A stretch of DNA of 64,000 nucleotides from Todiramphus chloris collaris (Eukaryota; Chordata; Aves; Coraciiformes; Alcedinidae), in the NCBI GenBank assembly GCA_025345505.1, contig JANVCC010000010.1, positions 44,837,738 through 44,901,737 of the forward strand. Reading direction: 5' to 3'. Made by a program: the position numbers and the translations under genes. Of this stretch, positions 51,263 to 63,206 are shown piece after piece (position 1 is the stretch's first letter; each line of letters opens with the position of its first letter). The notes beneath the pieces are model-generated. The model worked only from the letters and a program-made list of their open reading frames with translations. It did not search any database and was not told the DNA's origin.

Positions 51263-54200
51263 TTGAATTTGAATTTGAAATGTGAATTTAAATATTTACA
51301 ATGAAATTCAGACACCACGGTATTAAAAGGAAATTTAATCATTCTTCAACAAATTGACTTTAAATCACATTTCTTCAACAAATGACTTAAACAAATTTAA
51401 TTGTTCCCCTTTATGTTATGACAGCAAAACTACTTCAAGAATCACTAAAAAGGATATACAACTCTACTCCTCCTGTGAAACATTAAAAGAAGCTCTTTCA
51501 GATATTCAATGATTTATGAAGGAATTGATGATATCTGGTCCTCCTGCAAAGAGCACTGCAATGGAAAATGAAAAAAAAATGATTCCACCTGTACTGCTTG
51601 AGAGTACTAAAAATATCATCCTTAAAAAGAAACCAATCAGACTATATATTCTGTTTATGAATCTTCATTCTATAATATACGTTTAGAAAGGAACATGTTG
51701 TAGCTATGGTGTCAGAAACATAAACAAATTTTAATTCAGAAATGGGATTACAGTAAACAGTCTCACAGAGACATTTTTACTTAGAGAAATCAGAACTGAT
51801 GTCTTGAAAATGATTGCCCAATAGAATTTGCATGCTATATAATTGTAACAACACTTATTTCAAGTAAAATATGTTATGTGACTGATATTTCCCAAACAAA
51901 CTTTATGTCATGCTTTTCTTATTCTGTCAATAATTTCATGCAAATTGCTGCAACACTTGAGAAGGAGTTTAAGCCATCTAAAATAGAAGGTGTTGTTTAA
52001 CATACATTTTTTCACACTCAGCTGATTTCTATTTTCTCTTGATTAAGAAAAATATGATTTTATAAAGAATTAAATAAATTCTAGTGTCTGTAAGCTAGTT
52101 AAATATTTTATCGCTTTAAAAAATATTTGATATATTAATTCAGTAAGCTTAAAGATTGTATACTAAAATTGGACTTTTCAAAGATTTATTACTTTGTCCC
52201 TTTTCCACTCCTTAGACATGGACAGAGGAGTGTAATGAATAGATTAAAATAGAAAGCCCACAGATGCACAGGTATTTAACTCCATTTATCACAACCACAG
52301 AAGCTCATTGATGAGAAATTAACTTGCATATTCTCATCTGGAAGGAGACTTTTCAAGTACTTGTGATGCTCAAAAGCCAGCCCTACAGTTCTGATTCTAA
52401 ACTACTTTCATACAATTTCTGGGGGTGTCATCAGATCTGTAAAGTTTAATTTTATCAAAGGAATATAGTATAACATATAATATAGTATAACAAATCTTGT
52501 GCATGTGCAAAATATCACTTGTTTTACATATTCCTTTCTAATAAGATCATTAAAATTTCCTCCAATAGAAATAAGAGGCAGTAGTGTACCCATACTCCTA
52601 TTTAACACTACACTCCTTAGGAAAGGTGAATTTCAGCTTGGTTTAATACAATTTGCTGCAGTTTTACTTCAGTACAACTGGACTCTGAGATGTTAACCAG
52701 TGTCTCAGAAAAGAGATAGAGCCTCAAGAGTTTTCTAAAATATTTCTAGTGTTCAGCTTGTGTAGAGTAGCAACAAAATGTTGTTCTTTTTACAGTGGCA
52801 CATAGTTAAGGATCAGATAAATGATTCAGTTATTTGCCAATGTTATAGAATAGTTATACAAACAACAATTCAGAATATTTTTACAATGCAAACTTCAAAC
52901 TGATAGTCTGTGTTAACTATAACAGAAAATACATGTTAGCTTAGAGGCAGTCACAAAATAAGTAGTCACTAAATGCATTTTAAGAACAACTGCATGGTCC
53001 TAAGTCATGCAAAAGATAGTACCTCCTTGAGATATATGTACATTATTAAACATAACTTTGTCAATCACAGCAGCCCATTAGACTTAGATACTTTTTTTTC
53101 TGGATCTTCGCTCCCTGCTGAGAGTCAGAAAGTGCAACTTTTGTGCTTTATTTTTATTATCTGTCTTCAGCACCTCCATAGCCTGTCAGTTAGTGATGTG
53201 TACTGCACTGTGCTGTTTGCATTAAGAATATCTATAGTAGTTAATAATTAATGAGTTCAGGCTCAGGCATTTACTGAGGTTTTCAGCTTAGGTCCAGACT
53301 CCCACGATTTTTACGATTTCCTTATAAGTTTCAGGAAGTTCACACAAAAAATGATCAATGTCCTCTCATATGCTAAATACAGTAGTATTTATTTAGACAG
53401 ATGTATAGAATAAGATGTTCAACAATAGCCTACAAAATCCATGCTTTTACTTATTGGTTCCATGATTTATGCACATCTTCTGCATACATGCATACATCAG
53501 AGAATTCTTAAACGGACTTATAATTTGCAAAATATATTTTTGTCTATACAAATCCTGATTTTCAAATCAAGGGAAGGGAGAAAATTTTTTAAAGCTACTT
53601 TTATTGCCATGCCAAAACCCTGGTCTCCAAGGCCTTGTATAAAGCTGAACTATTCAATTTGTAATTAGATCTTATAGGATACGACAGCGATACTCATTAC
53701 AGAAAAGGCATTTTATTGTCAGCAATCGTATTTGCAACTAACAGGATGATTTGAAAGTCACAGTTCACAGAAGCTTTATGTCTGTTATTTTATGCTGGAA
53801 TAATGCCACACAAACCAATTAACCAGTATAACACTGTCACTGTGTATTTAAAGAAAAAACTGGATATGTCAAAATGTGTATGCCTTTCTCATACTTAAAA
53901 TGTCCTGTGTATTACTGGAACAGTAGCTTTAAATTTGAAGGGTCAATCTTGTGAGTGCTAAGTAATAAATCTCATAAAGCACTTAGACTATATATAATTA
54001 GTATAGGATAGTATATCTCGCATTCCAGATATAAGATTTTTCTTAAAATTGCAAGCAACGGACACAATTTCAGGAAAGGCTAAACTGAATAAAACTATTA
54101 AAATTCAGGAAAAAAAAAATCATTGCAGAATAACAGCTTCAGTTAATGCATATATTAAGGTGAATGGGACATGACAATTTCTAATTATATTATACCATGA

Positions 54201-56239
54201 CAGGGTAGTGGCACTATTCCCCTTCAAAATATTCAGTACTAGTTAAATTGACTGATCATTTTAGTTTCATATTTAAGCAAAAAAAAAGTTGTTGTATTTT
54301 TTGGGGTTTTTTTGAAAAAGATAGCCAGGTATATTAGATAATCATAAAGAAGCTTTGCAGCAGGATATATATGGGCTTGTCACTGGAGGCTGACAAAACT
54401 AGAGCAATTCATAAATGAAACAGTATTAAAGTGTTTTTTAAACACAGAATTATGGATAAGCAGTTCTACTTCATTCAGTCATAGGTTTACACCTTCATCT
54501 TTTTATTTCCTTTAAAGAAAGATGAAAATATCAGGCTTAAAAAATAAACAAAATGGAGATATCGCTGTGGAATTACCAGAAAGTCCATTTTCTTTCCAGT
54601 AACTTACAGATCAGAAGAAATTGGAAATCAGTCAGTGAAGCATGAATTTCTACAAGTAGGACTCAAAACTGTAATTTCCTAGACTACTAGTGATATTCTA
54701 AAGAGCTAAGAAAATTACATACATTTTTTTTCTTAAGAATATATTGCAACATATTAACTTTCTTTGTCTTGTGTCTAGTTTTCTTTCCATACATTACCTA
54801 GAAATGAACACAGCTGGGATAAGAGTATTTAACTAAGAAAATGAAAAAAAAAACATTGAATGAATAACATAACATTGAAAAAACATCTATAATATGTAGG
54901 TGACACTTCCCAGATAAAAAATGTACATAAAAATGGTAGTCAAAAATGTTTGCATCTAAATGTTGTATGGGTTACTGGGTACAGATGTTTTAATATTCAG
55001 TAAGTTAAAAATCTTTAGCATTACATTCTTAAAAGTCAATTCACACAGAATATTTTATGTTTCTAAAGACAAAAATTTGGATTTCCATGTGATGTCATCT
55101 CGTGTTCAGTATTTGAAACTCAGAGTTGACTTGCAATAGTGTTTAACTACACATAAGTTTTAGTTTTATGTTCTTGAAAAAGAAGAATTATCAATTTTAA
55201 GTATTTAAGAAGAATTTTAAGGAGAATCATGTTTCTATAAATGTTTTTAAATTAATGTCCTGTGTTTGACACCACTTCTTAAATATACACTTACTAAATA
55301 TACACATAAGATTGAAGTTCATTGTTTAATTTACAGATGAGTTGTGAAGGATTTTTAATTTAAATACGGTGAGTGCTACATGATCTAATAAGTTGTCTTT
55401 CATAAAGTCTTAGTAAGTACTAGTATCATAAAAATATCCTTTATCAGTGAAAGTGGTGGAGAAGAAGAGACAGGAATAATTCTTAATACACAGAGTGTAA
55501 AGACTTCCATTTGTTTTATAATAAACTTCTTGTAAAGTGGAAAGAAACTAATTTCATCTGGTTTATGCTTCATCCCAGTTTAAAGTATTCACTTCTCTAC
55601 TGAAAATGATAAATTGATTTCTGGACATAGTTTGTAGCTATAAAGATTGTGCTTTTATGTTACAGTTTACATGTACTTCATTGCATTATCATAGTATTAC
55701 ATGTTGGGAAATGGCATCAAAATGTACCAAAACATATTTCTAATGCCCACACCCAGAGAAAGAAATTAAGTTGCAACAAAAATATAGTTTTGGTTAATAT
55801 GCCCTTTATCCATTGTAAACACGCTGACAAACTATAAAAAAACCACCATGTATTGTTGTAAAATTGCAAGATGATTTACCTTCAGGATCAGGAATTATGG
55901 AAGATTTTAGTACACTCTTAGGCTCGAATAAACTGCCACAAAAATAAGCCTGAGATTAATCTCTGTTGTTCAATGTCACTCTTCCCTGACCCCCGAAAGG
56001 GATTTAGTGACAAAACAAGAAATTTAATCTATTTTTAATGTATAGTAATTACAAAAAAGGCCATGCTAACAGAAATTGAAAGACTCATTATGCACCTTGA
56101 CACAACAATCAGCAGCCATTCATTTGGTCTTATAGAGGCTACACATAAACTCTCCACAGAATGAGTTATCTACATTATATTAAATAATAATCACCTTTAG
56201 CATTAAAAAAATGAAAAAAATTCCAGTGTAAAATCTCTA
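51263..56239. other. AT-rich non-coding stretch
   Basis: No gene, RNA or interspersed repeat recognised. Short frames only; the 92-codon one at 52973-53251 has no family signature. Confidence 0.6.
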
Positions 56240-56760
56240 ATTATTTAGACGTTTCAGCTGCCAAGATCTTGATAGAAACAGCCTGCTAGAATCAAGCATG
56301 TTCCATCCAGTAGCATAGTTCTGATGAGCCCTGAATGTGACCTGCTCCCAGTGGAAAGCAATTTAATGCTCTACTGCACATAGAACAGTATATATGAATA
56401 CAAAAAATCCAGATATATTACTGGCAGGTACATCTGAATAGGACTACTTCTTTGCCCCTTATCTGTAGCCAGGCAAGCTTGTTTCACCTCGGTTTAAAAG
56501 ATAAAGACACATGGCAGGCTGCCTCTGCAAGTTCTCATTAGGCAAACAGACTCCATTGTCCATTAGTGGAAATGTCTCCGTGTTATTTAAGGAAATGTGA
56601 CAGCAATGGAGGTGAAGTGAAAACTATCTGATTGCAGGAAATTCATCAGTGCATTACAAAGCCTTTTACCTGCTACAACTTTCACTATCCTCTCTCTATT
56701 TTCACTTTTTCATCTGACAGCTCAAATGCTCCAGGGTTGTACGAAGGCAAAGGTCAAGAA
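56240..56760. promoter_or_regulatory. Candidate conserved non-coding element
   Basis: This block is less AT-rich than its surroundings, has almost no homopolymers, no repeat signature and no long frame. It is dense in words matching developmental factor sites: CTAATTATTTAG (homeodomain), CAAACAGACTCCATTGTCCATTAG (forkhead-, SOX- and homeodomain-like words side by side near 56546-56568), and GCAAAGGTCAAG near 56748 (nuclear-receptor half site). This is compositional inference only; no alignment is available. Confidence 0.3.
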
Positions 56761-58073
56761 CATAACCACAGTGCTATAAAATGAGGCTGTTTCGGGGGGA
56801 GAAGCTGCCAAACACAAAGAAGTTTATTGAGCACTACACAATGAGATGAGAGCTCACATCTCAGCAAATTTATCTTAGTAGCCACCACTTTTTAAAACAA
56901 CAGTAAGAAAACCTTAAAAAAGATTTAGAACTTTTACATACTCTCTGAAACCTAATAAAACTAAGAAATATTAAAATTCTGTTATTTGTTATAAATATTA
57001 GAAAGTTTAATTTATGCTGGGAATGACTGTAAATATGCATAACAAATAATTAATTTTGACTTTTAATAAGCCATGTCAATCAAAATATATTAATTAAAAA
57101 TATTAATAAAATAACATATGGCTTATATCAGATTGTCTTAATGCATATACAAATGTATGCTTTGCTGAAAATTAAACAACTTCAGTATGATGTTAAATTA
57201 AAAATAAATAGAAAATATACGGTCCTTTAGTAAGGACAATGTTTGCGATGTTACAAATGTCAAGATGAAAGATGAGAGTTTTGCTTACATTAATTTAGTC
57301 CTGGAAATTTATGGTTTTAATTTTTCACACTCCGTGGTAGCAAAAAAGGTGAAATTGAATTACATTTACTTTCACAATGTCCAGTAGTACAGTTACCAGG
57401 TCAAAAAATGGGTTGGATTTCTGATCAGAAAATCCACAATGCAATTTCCAGCTACAACAGAGACAAAGATAGGATCTTAGCTTCCTATTTTGCCAAAATG
57501 TTAACCTTAACGCATATACATATTCAGTATGTGCAAGGAATAAAATAATTTATAAAGTGTGAGATAGTTTCTACATGTGTGTCCATTCAGATATGATTTC
57601 AACAGACAAAAGACTCCATTGTCAACATCTGGCCATTATTACGATGAACACTTCCTATAAAAACATATTCTAAAGCAAATCGTCCATTAAATATTGTTAT
57701 GCTCAAATACCAATGGTTTTAGATAGATATATAACTGTATCAACATTCTGACTTCTCCAGATTGCATACTAACATGTACTATTCAAGACGAAATAGTTGT
57801 AGTGGATTGACCTTGGTGGGACAAATAGTTTTTGTATTTAAACTGTTTGTATATGACCAGTTTTTCCATCTAGTCCCCATCCATACAGATGCCAACACAA
57901 TATGCTGCTGGATGAGATATATAACATTGTGTTTAGAGACCTGGGAATATTTTGTCTGATATTCATTTTTAGATTTCATACATGTATTCAAGACTGAGTT
58001 CAATATTTAAAGCGGGAATATTGAAAAATGGTTTATGTTCCCTTTTGAACACACATCTGTGTTGTTCTGTATT
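56761..58073. other. AT-rich non-coding stretch
   Basis: No gene or repeat recognised. Overlapping short frames on both strands at 57762-58003 are noise. Confidence 0.6.
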
Positions 58074-58776
58074 AGAATCATAGAATGTTAGGGGTTGGAA
58101 GGGACCTCTGTAGATCATTGAGTCCAAACCCCCTGCCAAAGCAGGATCACCTAGGGCATGCCACACAGGAACACATACAGGCAGGTTTTGAAAATCTCCA
58201 GAGGATACTCCACAACCACTCTGGGCAGCCTGTTCCAGTGCTCTGTCACCCTCACAGGAAGGAAGTTTCTCCTCATGTTGAGGTGGAACCTTCTATGCTC
58301 AAGTTTATATCTGTTATTCCTTGTCCTATTAGTGGGCACTACAGAAAAGAGATTGTCTCCCTTGATTTGACATCCACCATTCAGATATTTATAGACATGA
58401 ATAAGATCCCCTCTCAATCTTCTCTCTAGACTAAACAGCCCCAGTTCTCTCAGTCTCTCTTCATAGGGAAGATGCTCAAGTCCTTAATGATCTTTGTAGC
58501 TCTCCATTGGACTCCCTCCAGTAGATCCTTGTCTCTCTTAAACTGGGGAGCCCAAAACTGTATACAGAATTCCAGGTGTGGTATCACTAGGGCAGAGCAG
58601 AGGGGGAGGAGAACCTCCCTACACCTGCTGGACACAGTGTTCTTAATGCACCCCAGGATGCCTTTGGACTTCTTTGCCATAAGGGCACAGTGCTGTCCCA
58701 TGGATATCTTGCTGTCCACTAGGACTCCAAGGTCTTTCTCTGTAGTGTTGCTTTCCAGCTGAATGCCCCCTAACCT

Positions 58777-59754
58777 CTACTGGTGTCTGGTGTTATTCCT
58801 CCCCAGATGCAGGACTCTACACTTGTCTGTATTGAACTTCATGAGGTTCAACTTCTCCAAGGTCTCTAGCCTGTCCAGATCTTGTTGGATAGCAGCACAG
58901 CCTTCTGCTGAGTCAGCCACTCCTCTCAGTTTCATATCATCAGCAAACTTGTGGGGGGTACACTCACCCTTGTCCAGGTCATTGATGAAGATACTGAACA
59001 AAACTGGAGCCAGTACTGATCCCTGGGGAGCACCACTGGCTACAGGCCTCCAACTTGACTCTGCACTGCTGATCACAACCCTCTGAACTCTGTTGTTGAG
59101 CCAGTTTTCAATCCACCTCACAGACCAATTGTCTATGACATATTTCTTGAGTTTTTCTACAAGGATGTTATGGAAGACAGTAGCAAAAGCCTTACTGAAG
59201 TCAAGGTATATGACATCCACTGCTCTCCCTTCATCTACCCATTTGGTCATGGCTTCATAGAAAGATATCAGATTAATCAAGCAAGATTTCCCTTTGGTAA
59301 ATCTATGTTGGCTAGTACTGATAACCTTCTTTTCTTCCGTGTGGTTAAAGATGGCCTCCAGAATGAGCTGCTCCATCACCTTTCCAGGGATGGAGGTGAG
59401 GCTGAGCAGTCTGTAGTTTTCTGGGTCTTCCCTCTTGCCCTTTTTGAAGACTGGAGTGGCTTTCTTCCAGTCGTCAGGCACCTCTTCTGTTCTCCGTGAT
59501 TGGAGAATGGATTTCTGCATTTTCAGTTTATCTAAGTGATCTCTAACCCAGTCCTGACTGACTAGAGAAGTGTCTTCCTCTCTCCAGTTCTGCTCTCTTA
59601 CTTCCAGTGACTGCAGTTCCTGAGAGCTGATCTTAAGAGTAAAGACTGAGGCAAAGGCAGCACTCAGCAACTCTGCCATCTCTGCATCCTCCGCTACTAT
59701 ATCCCCCACTTCATTTAGCAGTGGGCCCACTTCTTCCCTACTCTTCCCTTTCAC
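58777..59754 (-). pseudogene. CR1 ORF2 reverse transcriptase, 325 open codons
   Basis: An uninterrupted minus-strand frame covers most of the reverse transcriptase. In order: LLSAAFASVFTLK (about residue 29), DHLDKLKMQKS (72), EVPDDWKKATPVFKKG (91), YRLLSLTSIPGKVMEQLI (114), LDFSKAFATV (184), GAPQGSVLAPVLF (241), FINDL (256) and the catalytic FADDMKL (270-276). Compared with the other copies, the GPDGIHPRVLRELAD-type segment between KMQKS and RRTEEVPDDW is missing. This is an in-frame deletion of roughly 25-30 residues, so the open frame does not mean a functional enzyme. Upstream endonuclease and downstream C-terminal parts are in other frames. Confidence 0.9.
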
Positions 59755-60158
59755 CTTTCAGGTGAGACTAATTTCCAAGAGAGTCTTGGCCTTTCTTGGT
59801 GAGTCTCTACACACGTTGGTAGTATTCCTATAATCCTCCCAATTAACCAGACCCTTTTTCCACATATTGTAAACCTCTCTCTTCATGTGAGTTTTTTCAG
59901 GAGTAACTTGCTTATCCATGCGTGTCTTCTGCCTCCTTTACTTGATTTTTTTTTTTTCAAAGGCAAACATTTATCTTGAGCTTGGACAAGATAATGTTTG
60001 AATATTAACCAGATCTCTTGGACTCCCCCTACCTTCTAGAGCCCTAGCCCATGGGATGCTTCTAAGTAGGTTTTTGAACAGGACAAAGTTAGCCCTCTTA
60101 AAGTCCAGGGTAGAAATTTTACTTATTACCCTTCTTCTTTCCCTAATGATATTAAACT

Positions 60159-60584
60159 CTAACATGTCATGGTCACTACAGCCAAGAATACCCCAACCAT
60201 GATATCTGCAATCAGACCTTCTTTTTTTGTTAATACAAGTTCCAGCTTCACACCTCTCCTCATTGTATTTTCAACCGCCTGCAGCAGAAAGTTGTCATCA
60301 ATGTACTTCAGGAACCTCTTGGACTGCTTATGCCTGGTTGTGTGACCTTTCCAACTAATATCAGGATGATTGAAGTCATCCATGAGCACCCATGATCTTG
60401 AGGCTACTTCCAGCTGTCTGTAGAAGGCCTCATTGACAGCTCCTTCCTGGGTTGGTGGTCTGCAGTAGACAGCCGCAATAGTATCACCCAGGTTCACATG
60501 TCCCTTAACTCTTACCCATAAGCTTTCAACACTTCTATCATCTCCCCCTGGGTTCGGCCTAATGCATTTGAGTTGCTTACTCAC
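60159..60584 (-). pseudogene. CR1 ORF2 endonuclease fragment
   Basis: 141 open codons of the apurinic/apyrimidinic-type endonuclease of CR1. ALYVSKQLKCI is read across the start, followed by SLWVRVKG (about residue 20), AAVYCRPPTQ (37), AFYRQLEVASRS (53), LMDDFNHPDISWK (67) and LLQAVENTMRRGVKLELVL (96). The usual motif is GDFNHPDI; here Asp replaces the Gly, probably a decay mutation. The real frame continues upstream (an ...RGGGVALYVSK-type sequence is visible with one stop) and is lost downstream by frameshift. Confidence 0.88.
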
Positions 60585-60740
60585 ATAGAGAGCAACTCCA
60601 CCACCTTACCTTATCAGTCTATCCTTCCTAAAAGGTACACAGTTGTGCACATTCTAGCCATGCAAGCTATCCCACCACATCTCTGTAATCGCAATGAGAT
60701 AATAGCCCTGTGACCGCAACCAGATTGCTAGTTGATCTTG

Positions 60741-60780
60741 TTTATTTCCCATGCTTTTTGTTTATTTCCCATGCTTATTG
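60741..60780. repeat. 20-base tandem duplication at the CR1 5' junction
   Basis: TTTATTTCCCATGCTTTTTG is followed at once by TTTATTTCCCATGCTTATTG (19 of 20 identical). The first copy matches the CR1 segment CTGTTTATTTCCCATGCT; the second lies at the element's truncated end. Confidence 0.9.
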
Positions 60781-61702
60781 TTATGACTGGTAGTTAAGGA
60801 CAACATCTAATGAATTATATGTCATCATTCTATCTTTATTCAATATTAAGAACATAATAATAATAGCAAACAATGCATAAATATTTCTTTTTAGATTTGA
60901 AATATTGTCTTAAACAATTTCAGGCAAAATAGTCGATTTTGTAGAGAGAAAATAAATTAATTTATCTCAAAATTAATTAGGATGCATTGATTTCTACTGT
61001 ATTATCTGCCAAACTGTTTATAATTTGTTACCTAAATTTTATGTGTATATACTCCAGCTTCTATGCAATTGAGATGGAAGAACTTAAAAAGATTGTATTT
61101 CTTCAAAACTGTCACATAACACACCTTCTGTCATTATACAGACAAGATCCATTGTGCTATGCCAAAAAACATTTTGGGACCATTCTGCACAGATAAGAAG
61201 TAGAAATGTTCCTGCAGAAATTACTTGTTATATACATATGTGCATCTATGTCTCTCTCTCTCTCTCTGTCTAAATACATAGTCATGTATATAATAAACAT
61301 CAACAGGACATGGAAGAAGAGAAGGAGTACTAGCCTTCTGTTTTTCCTGTCATCATTACCATGGCTTTGTATGGCATATTTTGCTTCCTCACCTGTAGTG
61401 TATACACACTTACCGCAGTCATTGCAAGTGCTATTACATGCTTTGGAGATATCTGGTGCTAAACTCTTCAGGGCTCACTACTTGCCAAAGTAGAATAAAT
61501 ATCATTACTTTACTAAGGATTTGAACATTTTCCCTTAAATCTTGGGTCACCAGAAGTTAAGAAAAAAGTGAACAAGGAACCTTTTTCAAAGATAGTCAAC
61601 AAAATGGGAATAATACCAAGCAAAGAACTGTGAAGAAAGCAAGGTTTGCACTTGGAAAGAGAACATGAGGAAAAAGGATAAGCAGCAACAAGGACAGTTG
61701 CC
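60781..61702. other. AT-rich stretch upstream of the candidate gene
   Basis: No repeat recognised apart from (TC)n at about 61250-61268. A 95-codon frame (61206-61493) starts with a hydrophobic run but has no family signature. The last few hundred bases could hold the promoter and 5' UTR of the model that starts at 61703; no TATA box or CpG island is evident. Confidence 0.5.
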
Positions 61703-61883
61703 ATGGGTCCTGGTCCTACCAACATGCTCAATGGAGGTGCAGAGGAAAAAGAAGCAAATGATCTATACAAAGAAATCAGTGAGACTGATGACCTGAATGG
61801 TCTTCAGAAGGAAGGAAATGCAGTAAAGAGCACTACCAATATAGGTAAAGATATTTACAGTAATGGAAGCAGTTTTCAAGAAG
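61703..61883 (+). CDS. Candidate gene, coding exon 1 (unrecognised protein)
   Basis: ATG at 61703 lies in a strong Kozak context (TTGCCATGG, G at -3 and +4), and an in-frame TAA occurs 24 bases upstream, which fixes the start. The exon encodes about 60 residues beginning MGPGPTNMLNGG. It is acidic and polar (EEKEANDLYKEISETDDLNG) with no signal peptide or membrane segment. It ends CAAGAAG|GTAAGTC, a near-perfect 5' splice site (last exon base 61883, phase 1). Splicing to 62445 keeps the frame open to a stop at 62603-62605. I do not recognise the family. It could be a genuine small gene, an alternative exon of a larger gene, or a chance model; composition is ordinary for the region. Confidence 0.4.
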
Positions 61884-62444
61884 GTAAGTCTTGATAAGTG
61901 ATCTCTAAAGTGATTCAGGGTGAAGAAAAGTTTTGTATGATCACCTAAGGTTGCTGTTAAGGACTATGTGTAGAGTAACCAGATCTACCCACAGATAAAT
62001 ATGAGACATAACATATTACATGGAAAGGATTCATATCTTTAGAATAAATAGAAAAAAGTGTATTAAACAAAATCAAAGAAAGAGACACAAAATCATTTGT
62101 GTCAAAGAAGATTTCACACACAAAATTTCTTAAAACACAGAACTGCAATTTGATAAACTGTAAAAATACAAAAAAATCCAGAATGCATGAAATCACGTAA
62201 ATTATAATCTACCCATATTGGCCATGTGAACCCAGATTTAAAATTAGTTAAAGCATTTTAAATGCACTTTTAAATATTGGTATGATGGAATCATGGTCTT
62301 TTATTTATTTATTTTTATTTACAGATAACACTTTTCACATTTAGTACTATTATTTTGCTTATTTGTGGGTCTGTAGATCAATTAATGTCTTTTAATAGGT
62401 GATGCACAGCTTTAGCTAATACTCCATGACAAACTTTTTCCTAG
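61884..62444 (+). other. Candidate GT-AG intron, 561 bases
   Basis: GTAAGTC donor and AAACTTTTTCCTAG acceptor; AT-rich, with stops in all frames. The size is normal for a bird intron. No repeat inside. Confidence 0.4.
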
Positions 62445-62605
62445 GTTGCAACACAGAGAAAGGAGATGTACAGTTGTCATCACTGCCTGAAAAATCAACT
62501 TCTCAGTTAAATGTTTCAAGAATCAATGTACTATTGATACAGCAAGACCCTCAGCTTCTCTATAGACCTTATAGGGAACGATTAAATGAATGTTTAGAAA
62601 CATGA
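62445..62605 (+). CDS. Candidate gene, coding exon 2 (unrecognised protein)
   Basis: After the acceptor TTTTTCCTAG the phase-1 frame continues for 53 codons (GCNTEKGDVQLSSLPEK, then LNVSRINVLLIQQDPQLLYR) to TGA at 62603-62605. The joined product would be 113 residues: a polar, acidic N-terminal half and a more basic, leucine-containing C terminus (YRPYRERLNECLET). No domain is recognised. An open frame of this length in the one phase demanded by exon 1 is moderately unlikely by chance in AT-rich DNA (my rough estimate is a few percent). That, together with the splice and poly(A) signals, is the whole case for the gene. The exon could instead be internal to a longer transcript. Confidence 0.38.
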
Positions 62606-62796
62606 ACTAGACCTTTTCCATTTAAATTCAGTGTGCTTATGACACATATAGTTTAGACTGAAGGAAACCCTTATTAGAATGAATTCTTAGCAGCAGTGTC
62701 ACTACTGCATGGCTCTGGCAGCAAATTAATTTATCTCCATTCAAGTGTCTATGAAAGGAGAGTCCTTAGATCCTCTCATTCTCAAGATTATCCCCA

Positions 62797-62802
62797 AATA
62801 AA
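62797..62802 (+). terminator. Candidate AATAAA polyadenylation signal
   Basis: AATAAA 192 bases after the candidate stop codon, followed by T-rich sequence with a further AATAAA-type word (TAATAAAAAT near 62832). Consistent with a short 3' UTR. AATAAA is common in AT-rich DNA, so it is only supportive. Confidence 0.35.
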
Positions 62803-63206
62803 AGTTACAAATTTAGTTACTGCCAAAAGTTATAATAAAAATAGAATTACATTTTGATAATAGGGAAGTAAGCCTCCCTTTCCCATAATCCCTGCCTTCT
62901 GTGAGACAGATTTTCTTGTGACAAGAAGCCACACCTATGCCCGGCCCATTCAGCTTCAGCTACTTGGAACAGCAGAGGTATTCAGACTGCTTCAGTGCGT
63001 ACTGTAGCCTAACACTGAACAATTAGGCATAGTGTTTTAAAAATAGGTATCTTTAGCAGACTGGAGGTATAGAACATAAAGACATTTTGTATTTTCTATG
63101 TATATCACCAGTTCAGTAAAAATACTAATTGTGTATTGTAGGTACTTAGAGAACCATATTACAATAATTACATAAATTATATTCAGTATAGCTTTATGGT
63201 TTTACC

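Larger units (their letters stand above)
58074..60760 (-). mobile_element. CR1 retrotransposon, about 2.7 kb
   Basis: Left edge AGAATCATAGAATGTTAGGG is the reverse-complemented CR1 tail. The next part (CCCCCTGCCAAAGCAGGATC, GCATGCCACACAGGAACACA) is the same type as the elements at 171-845 and 7601-8186. Rightwards the minus strand carries the ORF2 C terminus (58151-58719), reverse transcriptase (58777-59754), a linker, and the endonuclease (60159-60584). It ends near 60760 in sequence for the endonuclease N-terminal half. It is the most complete element in the window but 5'-truncated. No target duplication was seen; a 20-base direct duplication sits at the right end. Confidence 0.95.

Noticed and set aside
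61206-61493. 95-codon frame with a hydrophobic N terminus upstream of the candidate gene
   Set aside because: Overlaps a (TC)n microsatellite encoding the Ser-Leu run; no family, no supporting signals.
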